A DNA stretch of 64,000 nt from Hetaerina americana (lineage: Eukaryota > Arthropoda > Insecta > Odonata > Calopterygidae), in contig JAKTNV010000009.1 of the NCBI GenBank assembly GCA_022747635.1, positions 4,529,064 through 4,593,063 of the forward strand, read 5' to 3'. The notes under the pieces were generated by a model, which searched no databases, had not been told where the DNA came from, and saw nothing but the letters and a program-made list of their open reading frames with translations. This document shows, piece after piece, positions 56,111-64,000 of the stretch; the first letter of the stretch is position 1; the number at the start of each line of letters is the position of its first letter. The position numbers were made by a program, and so were the translations under genes.

Positions 56111-56134
56111 AGGATTGAAATACTGATGATGATA

Positions 56135-57355
56135 TTTTATTGATGAATATAATATACTATCTTTATTTCCGATATAGCCATACCTTTCCGATTATAAGGA
56201 ATACATTTCTAAACCCATAAATTCTTTCCTGTCCATTTTTTCGATTCAGTTGACCCTCACTACTGTAACCAAACATTATGGGTTATAGAGTAAGTTAGTT
56301 GCACGAATCAATCTGTTGTCATCGTTGGTTGTACTGTTTCTGAAATTCAGCCTTAGATATATGCGTATCATGGGACCAATCAAGGAAACATAGAGTGAAG
56401 TGAATTTGACAGTCGCTCGGCTCCACTAAATGCCATTAACTCCGATTCAAATTAAAACCTAAATCAAGGGATTTTATAAAAGAATAATTCAAAGTTTTTT
56501 TACAAAGAAAGATTGCGTGCTGTTAGGACTCAACTTTCAAAACGGTCTTTATTATTCAGCTGCCACATATTATAGTTAATACGGTATCGAAAAGCACAGA
56601 TATAATTGACAAGGGGTTCGATTCGAGTGCGGTCTATGTCCTCGTTACCCCTGGTCCCAAGGCAAAGCACGGTTGTATTTTAATGGCAGGGTCACTTCGT
56701 TATTCGGGATTCGCGCAACGGATCGTTATCGCATTGAAACTCGCACTCGGAACCCTCGGTGGATTCATCCGGACGGAATAAAGGAGGTTATCCAGTTGCG
56801 GGAACAGGGTCGACGAAGAGTCCTTCGAATTAGGCAACCGCGGGGGAGAGGTGGGAAGTGTCCCCCTCACCCCCAGGGACGACTGATCTAAATGAAGATC
56901 CTCTCCGCCTCCCTGCATCCCTCCCTTGAGGCCAAGCCGTTTTTCCGTGCGAGGGAGGGGCCGAGGAGGAATCGGTGTTGTGGTTACCGGAGCGCTGGTG
57001 GTCTTCCCCGTTCCGACGTCTGCTTGACACCGGCCGGTGGCGGGGTGGAATCGGCACTCCGTGTAAAATGATGATATTTCAGATTGCAGGGAAGAGGTGG
57101 AATGTTTGCGCCGATCAGGAGTGTGGAAGCATCCATGCATGGAAAGAGAGATGGAACACGCGCGAACGATAATAAACAAAAGACAGTTGGGAAAATATTC
57201 GACCGTACCCAGGAAAGATTCATGGGAAAATTGGAATTGGTGTAATACTTTGACGATGAAATGCCAGAAAATTTCAATATTATTATAATTAGGTAATCTG
57301 CGGTTAAGGTAGGTTTTTGGATGGACACAGCTGCTAAATGAATATTTTGTGACTC
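56135..57355. other. No recognisable gene
   Basis: A GC-rich stretch at 56700-57060 has a long minus frame (220 codons, 57362-56700) but no recognised domain, and the frames in the other direction are also open. I regard it as composition-driven unless homology shows otherwise. Confidence 0.3.
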
Positions 57356-57378
57356 CTTGCAAAACACAACATCCTACT

Positions 57379-57738
57379 CTACATCAGGTCATTCTTCATC
57401 TCTGAGTACTTTCTTCCTCCCTTCAATCTGTCCAACATCCCTATCCTGTTCCTTCCCTTTCCTCGTTTTCCCAACATTCTCCCCTCAATCACAGTCTTCA
57501 ACATCCCACTGTCGGTCAATACCCTCTTCATCCAATTTTCCTGCCTCCATAGGATTTCTCCCAACAGACCCCTCTTTTCGCCCACCATACCAAGTACTTC
57601 CTCATTTGTTTTCTTCTCTTTCCATTTCACCTCCTCAATTCTTCTCCACACCCACATTTCAAAAGCCTCTAATCTACGTCTATCATCCTGCTTCAGTGAC
57701 CACGTTTCCTCGCCGTACATAGCTACGCTCCATATCAA
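57379..57738 (-). pseudogene. RTE-A post-RT C-terminal domain
   Basis: A 119-codon open frame: MIWSVAMYGEETWSLKQ, then RRLEAFEMWVWRRIEEVKW, NEEVLGMVGEKRGLLGEIL, RKRGKGRNRIG-like and GGRKYSEMKNDLM. It is the most complete copy of this domain in the window and the reference for the fragments at 7.1 and 14.5 kb. Confidence 0.75.
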
Positions 57739-57889
57739 AGTCTTTACGAGTTTTTCTTAATATCCTTATTCAGCGTCCATCTCATCAAAACTCCCTCCTC
57801 GTAAAATCCTCTTTGCCTAGCGCAATTCTTCTTCTTACGTCCCTACTACTTTGACCGTGTTGGTCCAAAACACTTCCGAGATACTTAAA

Positions 57890-58430
57890 CTATTCTACCT
57901 CCTCTAGTTTTTGCCCTCCTATTTTAATGTTAAGCTTAGCCCTTTTCTTTCTATAAAATCGCATAACCTTTGTTTTATTAATATTGATTCTCATCACATA
58001 CCTGTCGCGATGAATTTCCAATTCACCCAGCAATTCTTGCAGCCCCTTGGCTGACTGACAAACTAAAGCTTGGTCATCAACAAACCTAACTGATTTAACG
58101 AATTCCCCGCCCGCTTTCATTCCTACCTCCAGTTCTTCCCATGCCTCTTTATTCATTCCCTCTGCAAAGAGGTTGAACAGCAACGGTGATAATGGGCAAC
58201 CCTGCCTTACACCTCTTCCTAACACTGCCCATCCGGACTCCCCGTTCCACACCCGCACCTGAGCAGTCTGAGACATGTACAGGTTGCGGATTAGCCTCCT
58301 TTCCCTCCAATCTATTCCTATTTTCTACAATATACTCATTAGTTTTCCCAATTCACCTAATCAAACGCTTTTTCGAAATCTACGAAACGGGCAAATACCT
58401 CCTGCTTGTATTCTACAGGGTTGCACCCAA
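57890..58430 (-). pseudogene. RTE-A RT catalytic region
   Basis: The reading from 58276 is MSQTAQVRVWNGESGWAVLG, then GVRQGCPLSPLLFNLFAEGM, RFVDDQALVCQ (catalytic) and INKTKVMRFYRKK. Upstream residues (to 58430) are frameshifted around CFVDFEKAFD. Compared with the 34.4-kb copy this one keeps both catalytic aspartates. Confidence 0.8.
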
Positions 58431-58544
58431 AAGTGGTAGGGCTGGTTTTTTTTACAAGAATTTTATTGACGATATACTTACATCGACTTAATAATCTCCA
58501 AAGCATGCTCCTTGAGCTACTACACACTTAGTATAACGTTGCTC

Positions 58545-58865
58545 TCATTCCCCGTACGCCCGCTGGAAATTTTCTTTGGGAATGCCGTTGATGACCCTCG
58601 TCGAAGCCTCTTGAACGGCCTTTATCGAGTCAAAACGTCCTCCTTTGAGCTGTATTTTCACCAGGGGGAAGAAGAAGAAGTCCGGTGGTGCCAGATCGGG
58701 AGAATAGGGCGGGTGAGGCAACGTGGCAACGCCGTATTTGGCCAGGAGCTGTCTGACGACGAGCGCGCCATGGCACGGCGCGTTGTCATGATGAAGCACC
58801 CAGCAGTTTGCGATGGCCGGTCGGACTCTTTTCACGCGTTCTCGGAGGCGGGTGAGCACCTGCAC
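58545..58865 (-). pseudogene. Mariner transposase C-terminal catalytic part
   Basis: An open frame of 106 codons: a VLHHDNAPCHGALVVRQLL block, then LPHPPYSPDLAPPDFFFFPL. The aspartates of HDN and PPD are 34 residues apart (DD34D). LKGGRFDSIKAVQEAS and NFQRAYGEW follow. The first catalytic aspartate (TGDE region) has been deleted. The frame differs from that of the HTH part, because the deletion shifted it. Confidence 0.8.
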
Positions 58866-59128
58866 GTTAAGCGTCGGTCTGTGTTCAGCAGTGTCCTCAC
58901 TCTGTCCACATTCGTGTCGGTTCTTGCCGTCGACGGCCTTCCGGTGCGATGGTCGTCTTCATCGAGCTCCCTACCCTCTTTAAACAACTTGTGCCACTCA
59001 AATACTGTGGAATGGCTTAAGGCAGTGTCCCCATAAGCCTGCTTGATCATATCGAGGGTCTCAGTTGCCGTCTTCTCGAGTTTCGCACAAATCTTCACGG
59101 AATAACGTTGCTCTAAATTCAGATTCAT
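58832..59128 (-). pseudogene. Mariner transposase HTH domain
   Basis: Start chosen at about 59128 (MNLNLEQRYSVKICAKLEKT), where mariner transposases begin; the longer open frame upstream is UTR and TIR. First HTH: ATETLDMIKQAYGDTALSHS, then TVFEWHKLFKEGRE. Linker: DHRTGRPSTARTDTNV. Then VRTLLNTDRRLTC, where the deletion joins to foreign-frame codons and a stop. A ~100-residue product with only part of the second HTH. Confidence 0.8.
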
Positions 59129-59351
59129 TTTGTTTTTCGACGCGGACAAAAAACTTGCTTCACTAAAAACGGTGTCCTCACTCAACGACAGCCCGCAGGC
59201 GACTAAGGTTGGTGTTGGTCTGTTGCTAAGAGCCCCCTCCACCTTACCCTGCCAAGCAGACCCCCCATCCACCGCTCCGTTCGTGCTAGAGAAAATCAGT
59301 CCTACCACTTTTGGGTGCAACCCTGTATATTGCCCTCGATTAATGATCTCA

Positions 59352-59700
59352 TTACTGCAATGGCATCACGCGTACCTCTCCCCTTCCTTTTAACCCAAAC
59401 TGATCATCCCCTAAGTTATCATTTGCCCTACTCTCTATCCTTTTGTTTATTATCCTGAGAACATCTTTAGCTGCATGGGGTATCAAACTTATTGTCCTGA
59501 GGTCTTCGTATGATGTAGTCTTTACCTTTTTCGGAATAGGAACTGACACTGATGGCATAAAGTCTTTCGGACAGATTCCTTCCACATAGATACTATGAAT
59601 TAGCCCATAGTCCTCACATGATGAAGCCTTTATCTTTTTCGGAATAGGAACTAAAACTGATCTCACTAAGTCTTCTGGCCAGATATCTTCCTCATAGATA
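59352..59700 (-). pseudogene. RTE-A RT N-terminal region with local duplication
   Basis: It reads RSVLVPIPKKIKASSCEDYG and IHSIYVEGICPKDFMPSVSV. A second PIPKKVKTTSYEDLRTISLI block then leads to IINKRIESRANDNLGDDQFG. The PIPKK block occurs twice (about 59650 and 59535), a ~110-bp duplication not seen in the 35.0-kb copy. Confidence 0.7.
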
Positions 59701-60062
59701 CTACGAATCAGCCCATATGGCCTCTTCCTCCCACATTTTCCTTAACATTTCAGTAGCTCCGCAGGAATATTATCCACCCCCACGACCTTTTTTAGTTTGG
59801 TCTCCCTTAATATCCTTTCTATTTCATGGTCGAGTATGCCTGGACCTAAGCTATCTTCCTCTACGAATTTAAATATATAGTTTGGTAAAAGGCGTAAAGT
59901 ACGAGGGTCATCCGGAAAGTAGTACCCGTTCGTGCCGCATGAAGTGCTGACGACGCGAGTAGCCGCTGGACGAGGTCAGATAGCTTCAGTGGCTTGTCTG
60001 CCTTCTCTGAGCCAAGTTGCGTGACGCTAGCATTGCCTGTGTTGTTTCTGTGATTGTTTACA

Positions 60063-60461
60063 ATGTTTAAAAAAATTGAGAACGCCGCCAGTTGTGAAGT
60101 GAGGGCAGTGATTAAATTCCTCAATGCAAGAAACGTTCGCCCACGTGATATTCATCGCCAATTAAAGGAGGTGTATGGAGACAATGTAATGGACGAGTCG
60201 TCTGTTCGGCGGTGGTGTCGCAACTTCAACATGGGGAGGGGGAACACACACGACGATGAGCGTTCGGAGAGACCGTCTGTCATTACAGACCAACTGGTGA
60301 GCTCAGTTGACGAATTCGTGAGGAACGATCGGCGCGTCACAATTGATGACATCTGTGAGCATTTTCCCAATGTTTCTCGAACAATTGTTCATGAAATTGT
60401 TAAACACCATCTGCATTATGCAAAAATTTGTGCAAGATGGGTCCCTCGCGTATCTCAATGA
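60063..60461 (+). CDS. Truncated mariner transposase: HTH domain protein
   Basis: From the ATG at 60063 an uninterrupted ~130-codon frame. First HTH: SCEVRAVIKFLNARNVRPRD, then VMDESSVRRWCRNFNMGR. Linker: DERSERPSV. Second HTH: RVTIDDICEHFPNVSRTIVH, then HHLHYAKICARWVPRVSQ and a stop. The catalytic core (all three aspartates) is absent, because the deletion falls right after ICARWVP. Both DNA-binding motifs are intact, so a translated product could still bind the 33-bp TIRs. Lengths compare with ~345 residues for full mariner transposases. Confidence 0.75.
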   Translation: MFKKIENAASCEVRAVIKFLNARNVRPRDIHRQLKEVYGDNVMDESSVRRWCRNFNMGRGNTHDDERSERPSVITDQLVSSVDEFVRNDRRVTIDDICEHFPNVSRTIVHEIVKHHLHYAKICARWVPRVSQ

Positions 60462-60555
60462 GCTGGCGGCGAAGGACTATGCAGCAGGAATACAGAAACT
60501 TGTCACACGTTATGACAAATGCCTTAATTTGCTTGGAGATTATGTTGAGAAGTAG
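60449..60555 (+). pseudogene. Mariner transposase C-terminal tail
   Basis: After the deletion: SLAYLNELAAKDYAAGIQKL, then VTRYDKCLNLLGDYVEK and the stop at 60553-60555. It is in a different frame from the HTH ORF. A polyadenylation-like AATAAA follows at 60578-60583. Confidence 0.75.
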
Positions 60556-60659
60556 TTTAAAGTATCCTCTTTCAAATAAAATTTTTTATGTTTGTTAATA
60601 TTTACTTTTGTGTCTTTAATTCACGAACGGGTACTACTTTCCGGATGACCCTCGTACTA

Positions 60660-61310
60660 ATAACTTAAAATCATTCTTGAATACCACCAAAGACAAAATG
60701 TGTACACAAAATAAAAGTGGCGTTTATAAGTTAACTTGTGGGGACTGTAGTGCTATATATAGGTGAAACGGGGAGATCATTAAAAACACGGGCGGAGGAA
60801 CACAAACGCTGTTTCAGGAACTGTGGCCTCAAGCAATCACACTTCGCCAAGCATCTGAGGGAAGACAATCATGGGCGTGATTTCAACCCGGAACTCTTAC
60901 ACCAGGTGGAAAAAGGAATGAGGATGGACGAGTGGGAAGAGCTTGAAATCAGGAAGAATTTAAAAACGGGTCATTTGGTTAACGATTTATTGTTTGAATA
61001 CCTCTCCCCAATCCTGGAATTACCCCTTTCCTTCACAGAGAGACCCGACAAACCCCCCCACCCCATTGTAAACAACCAATCACCTTTCCTGACGCTTAAC
61101 ACCCCTCTCCCTCCTCCCCATCAACGCCGCTCGCAACTCCATTTTCTTTCGCCTCCTTCTCCCCCCTCTCTCAGCCAACCCTCCTCTCCCTCATGAATGG
61201 TATATTAATGGACTGCGACTTGATTAATTTGTACCTGATGATGACGCTTGAGCGATGAAACTAGTTCAACGTGAATAAAGGACAGTGGGAAGATACATTG
61301 TATTCTTCAT
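60660..61310 (+). pseudogene. Penelope-like element: GIY-YIG endonuclease and 3' end
   Basis: The frame reads SGVYKLTCGDCS, then (after a 2-nt loss in a TA run near 60755) LYIGETGRSLKTRAEEHKRC, LKQSHFAKHLREDNHG and RMDEWEELEIRKNL. This is the GIY-YIG domain of Penelope-like elements with the Y..IG core, the R of the helix and the E of the ELEI segment. The open part 60738-61196 is 152 codons. Its proline-rich end is probably element-specific. The 3' region (61235-61290) has CTGATGA...GAAAC and AATAAAGG. The RT part is missing. Confidence 0.8.
61235..61262 (+). ncRNA. Candidate hammerhead ribozyme core (degenerate)
   Basis: CTGATGA (61235-61241), a T, a GACGC-TTGA-GCGAT hairpin with three clear pairs, then GAAAC. 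The order of boxes matches the hammerhead core known from Penelope-like terminal sequences. The mispaired stem and the extra T make activity doubtful. Confidence 0.35.
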
Positions 61311-61314
61311 TAAA

Positions 61315-61740
61315 TTATAGAGACAGTCATTTCCCCACTAATTATGAGAAAACGGATGCTATAATGGTGAAGTCATCAGGAGCTTTGTTTTAACGAAAAG
61401 ACTCTAACGTCGGCAGGTAATTAAGACTTAGAAATTTCAAAGTAAAAACCATATGTGCAACTTTAATTTTATTTCTTCTTTTAATGGTGATGGGTTTCAG
61501 TTATGTTCCAGTACAATGATCTTTATTTTGCACGATAAAGTATCAAAATACCGGAATCATGACCAGAAAGTTCGAGTAATATTAGCGAAAGCAGGCGTTG
61601 CCTTTACTTTTGCAACTATGTGCGATAATAGCACATAATTTTCCAATGCCGGCAGACAGAGTTTTCACATAAGTACATTACCAAAACTAAGATGTACCAG
61701 CCATGGTAATTTATTATAACAATTTGTTCTCTCCATGTAA
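61315..61740. other. No recognisable feature
   Basis: AT-rich, with short frames only. Confidence 0.35.
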
Positions 61741-61744
61741 CTCT

Positions 61745-63000
61745 GTGTTTACATTTTTCTATATCTCCGCTTATCCATCTTTGTAATCATCTCATCCGTG
61801 ATCCATGGTTTCCGAGTCCTTTTTCCCGTTAGTGTTCCTATAGTGTCTTTTGCGGCTTTCGATATCCCTTTCGTGATACATTCCCATTTTTCTTCGATAG
61901 TAGTAAGCCCTTTACCATCCTCCATGATTGCCTCTACAGCCTGTTGGTTCTCCTTCCTTGTCAATCCATTGCATACTTCTACTGTCCATTTCGTAACCCA
62001 CCGCCCCTGCCTTATCTTTATGAAACGGACGCTGCACTTCATAACAACTAAATTGTGGTCAGACTACGCATACGCGCCCGGGAAGCGTGCGAATTTATAA
62101 CCAATGTTCTTGTTAATGTTCCTAAACCTGTGTCTAACCAGAATATAATCTAGCTGATACATTTCTGAGTCACCTGGTATTTTCAATATATACCTGCGTC
62201 TTTTGTGGTGTCTAAACCAAGTGTTCGTGATGACTAGCCCCTGTCTTTTGCAGAACTCCACTGCTTTCTCCCCGCGGTCATTCCTCGTGCCTAAACCATA
62301 GTCCCCAACCTCATCACCATCTCTTCCTTCACCTACCGTCGCATTCCAATCCCCCATCACTATAAAATGTTTCCCTGCAGGAACACACGCGACTATGTCC
62401 TCTAACTGATCGTATATCCTATCGACCTCTTCTTCCTTATGGTTGCTCGGTGGCATGTATATCTGAATAATAACAAGTTCGTCGGTTCTGCTATAATCTC
62501 TACTAGTAATAATCTATCCGTTATCTGTTCTATGTTGACTACGCTTCTTCCTACTTCTCTATTTAATACTATGGCATAACATTGTCCTAAAGTTTCACGT
62601 TCCTATTCTAACTAATTTGGTCTTCTTCTCCTGCGCCTTCTGTCCTGCTGCTGTTGGTTTTCCCTTGCAAGACTTTCGTGGGATGACGACCGCGGAAGCC
62701 TTGCCGCTCCCGCTGCCGGGCACAAGACACGGCCGATTAGGCCGAGCCCCGTAGTTGCCAGTACTCATATTCTCCGTAGTATCCATCATTTAAATATTGG
62801 GAATGATAATTGAGGTGGTTTCCCGTTGCTTTCCTCAATAGTGTTTTTAACGTGACGCCATCACTTACTGGCCGCCCCACTGGGGTCAGACGCCATTGCA
62901 GCCGCCTCACTGAGGAACAGACGCTGCGTGGACTACCTTCCGTCTGGCTCCTAACCTTCGACCTATCTGGCATAGGTGACCCTATTCGTTAGTCATACAC
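61745..63000 (-). pseudogene. RTE-B LINE 5' part: 5' UTR and AP endonuclease
   Basis: From right to left: a 5' UTR with GGAAAGCAACGGGAAACCAC (shared with 54.89 kb), then a basic leader (KKTKLVRIGT, the usual start of the endonuclease) and a deletion. The domain resumes as PPSNHKEEEVDRIYDQLEDI, FIVMGDWNATVGEG (GDxN motif), RRRYILKIPGDSEMYQLDYI and SDHNLVVMKC (SDH motif). The segment 62456-61749 is one frame broken by a single TAG (62064-62066) just before SDH. The connector IEEKWECITKGISKAA continues to 61750, where the copy ends before the RT. Confidence 0.8.
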
Positions 63001-63004
63001 TCAG

Positions 63005-64000
63005 TTCAATCGATGTCCCGTGTTTTCATTTGGTTCCATCAAGCCGTTGGCTTTTGCCTTTTCCTTTTTGCTACTGATATCGCATATCTGCCGCGTCCAA
63101 GTACGCGCCTTATTTTACACCTTAGTAAAGAATTACCTACTGGTCACCTTCGTAAGTGTCCACTAGTTAACTTTCCTGTACAATTATAAATGACTTCATC
63201 TGGCTTCCCCTCTTTCTGACTTATGTTAAGTGCAATCTGCACTTTCTAACTCCAAACATATTCACAATTCTCTATAATTCTTATTTTAACTGCATCTAAT
63301 GCCTCGTTCGTACCCTAGTTTGAAAGGAATCATTTGAAATTTATTTGTATCTTTCTTTTGTACGGTGTATACTATAATTTCTCCTGATTAAACCACCAGG
63401 GAACGGCAGCAACACTAAGGCATAACCGACGAAGAGGCGAGCCATGCACACCACGCACGGCTGATTGCCACCAATCGCTCGGAGTTGCAGAGGTGCCAAA
63501 TGCAATGCTATTATGCATTATGCGCTTTTACTATGTAATTCATGCAATGTCGCAATTCACCTCTTCTCTTTCTAGTTCACCATGGAAAGTCTGTCACGGG
63601 TGCACTCTTGTGGATAATGAAAATTAAATTTTAATTCATTCATATATTCATTCTCTACTTGAGTCACTGAATTTAATCGACCCCATTTCCACGTTCTCTG
63701 GATTGCAATTTGCGATATCATTTCATGAGAAGAGGATAAATAATAAATGGATTTCATAATCTATTATCAATTAACTCTTGATAATTTAGTGGCGCTTATG
63801 CTGGAATTTAAATATTTACACCTTAGTATTTATTCAAAACTAGCTCAACTAACGAAGTTTGCTAGCAGCATGCGATGTGGTGAGAGCATCCATAGTTATT
63901 TAGAGTTTTTAAATGATTTTCAGATGAAATCGGAACCAGTCCTAAAAGGAGCAACATGAATGATGCCCCTAATTGTAAACTCATGGCTATACATTTGATT
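63005..64000. other. No recognisable gene
   Basis: AT-rich sequence with short open frames, the longest being 70 codons at 63747-63959 (plus), with no known motif. Confidence 0.35.

Larger units (their letters stand above)
54690..56130 (+). mobile_element. RTE-B LINE with reverse transcriptase deleted
   Basis: A 5' UTR (54690-54960) contains GGAAGGCAATGGGAAACCACC, which is shared with the minus-strand copy at 62.8 kb. It leads into an AP-type endonuclease and then directly into the post-RT C-terminal domain. The 3' end is near 56130, with a CTGATGATGAT tail. The RT, normally ~400 residues, is missing. Confidence 0.75.
58416..59325 (-). mobile_element. Mariner inserted in RTE-A, perfect 25-bp TIRs
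   Basis: A 910-bp element starting CAGGGTTGCACCCAAAAGTG and ending with its exact complement; the inverted repeats are identical over 25 bp. TA duplications lie at 58414-58415 and 59326-59327. Identical ends and a clean target site indicate a comparatively young insertion. Transposase is on the minus strand, with an internal deletion. Confidence 0.9.
57360..59890 (-). mobile_element. RTE-A LINE copy split by a mariner
   Basis: From right to left: RT N-terminal part (59700-59350), then an inserted mariner (58416-59325), the central RT (58430-57890), and the post-RT domain (57790-57379). Around the insertion, the RTE-A copy at 34.86 kb shows the uninterrupted TTCTATATT. The RT catalytic box reads RFVDDQALVCQ, with both aspartates intact. 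Confidence 0.85.
59902..60654 (+). mobile_element. Short mariner with perfect ~33-bp TIRs
   Basis: A 753-bp element starting CGAGGGTCATCCGGAAAGTA and ending with its exact complement over about 33 bp. TA lies on both sides (59900-59901 and 60655-60656). Identical termini suggest recent activity. It encodes the HTH half of a transposase on the plus strand and, after a deletion, the last ~35 residues. Confidence 0.9.

Noticed and set aside
56700..57362. 220-codon minus-strand frame as a gene
   Set aside because: GC-rich sequence is open in several frames at once and no motif is visible. A protein search could overturn this.
1..64000. Bacterial-type features (operons, ribosome binding sites, attachment sites, origins)
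   Set aside because: The content is eukaryotic transposons with polyadenylation-type ends and no dense coding; such features would be spurious.

Overview
This is eukaryotic nuclear DNA, most likely from an arthropod, and I think an insect. The inference rests on its mixture of transposable elements: many DD34D mariner copies with TA target duplications, and LINEs of the RTE, CR1/L2-like and Jockey types. There are also Penelope-like elements with GIY-YIG endonuclease remnants and a tRNA-derived retroposon. I could not support any intact host gene, rRNA or convincing host tRNA gene. Every protein-like segment I recognise belongs to a transposable element, and nearly all are broken. Species and chromosome cannot be told from the sequence.

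Layout. 0-5 kb: a LINE gag-like remnant (minus) and a decayed mariner. 5-12 kb: three copies of a short mariner family (here M1). The 7.8-9.5 kb copy is split by a 1.13-kb head-to-head insertion of 335-bp units, each holding a 73-bp tRNA-like sequence, flanked by a 12-bp target-site duplication. A 68-bp higher-order minisatellite follows at 10.7-11.0 kb. 12-21 kb: a Jockey-like reverse transcriptase (RT) fragment, then RTE, CR1 and L2-like tails. 21-29 kb: a mariner of a second family (M2), a CR1-like fragment, a Jockey-clade element whose gag is fused in frame to the RT by an internal deletion, and a short mariner. 29-36 kb: Penelope-like remnants, long TA tracts with tandem duplications, and an RTE RT with a damaged catalytic motif. 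36-46 kb: RT scraps, M2, a mariner carrying a nested 150-bp hairpin, a CR1-like tail and a mariner 5' end. 46-53 kb: a mariner, a CR1-like piece, a 1.1-kb mariner abutting an M2 copy (with a second, TSD-flanked copy of the tRNA retroposon inside it), then a CR1-like RT. 53-64 kb: a Penelope-like hairpin, an RTE copy without its RT, an RTE copy split by a mariner, a second short mariner with perfect termini, a Penelope GIY-YIG tail and an RTE endonuclease remnant.

How the parts relate. The window records nested insertion rather than a pathway. Paralogous copies within the window act as empty-site controls: they show both tRNA-retroposon insertions, and the mariner in the 57-60 kb RTE copy, to be precise insertions. 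The least-described items are the tRNA-containing retroposon, candidate hammerhead-ribozyme cores in Penelope-like hairpins, and deleted mariners that keep the DNA-binding half of the transposase but lose its catalytic core.
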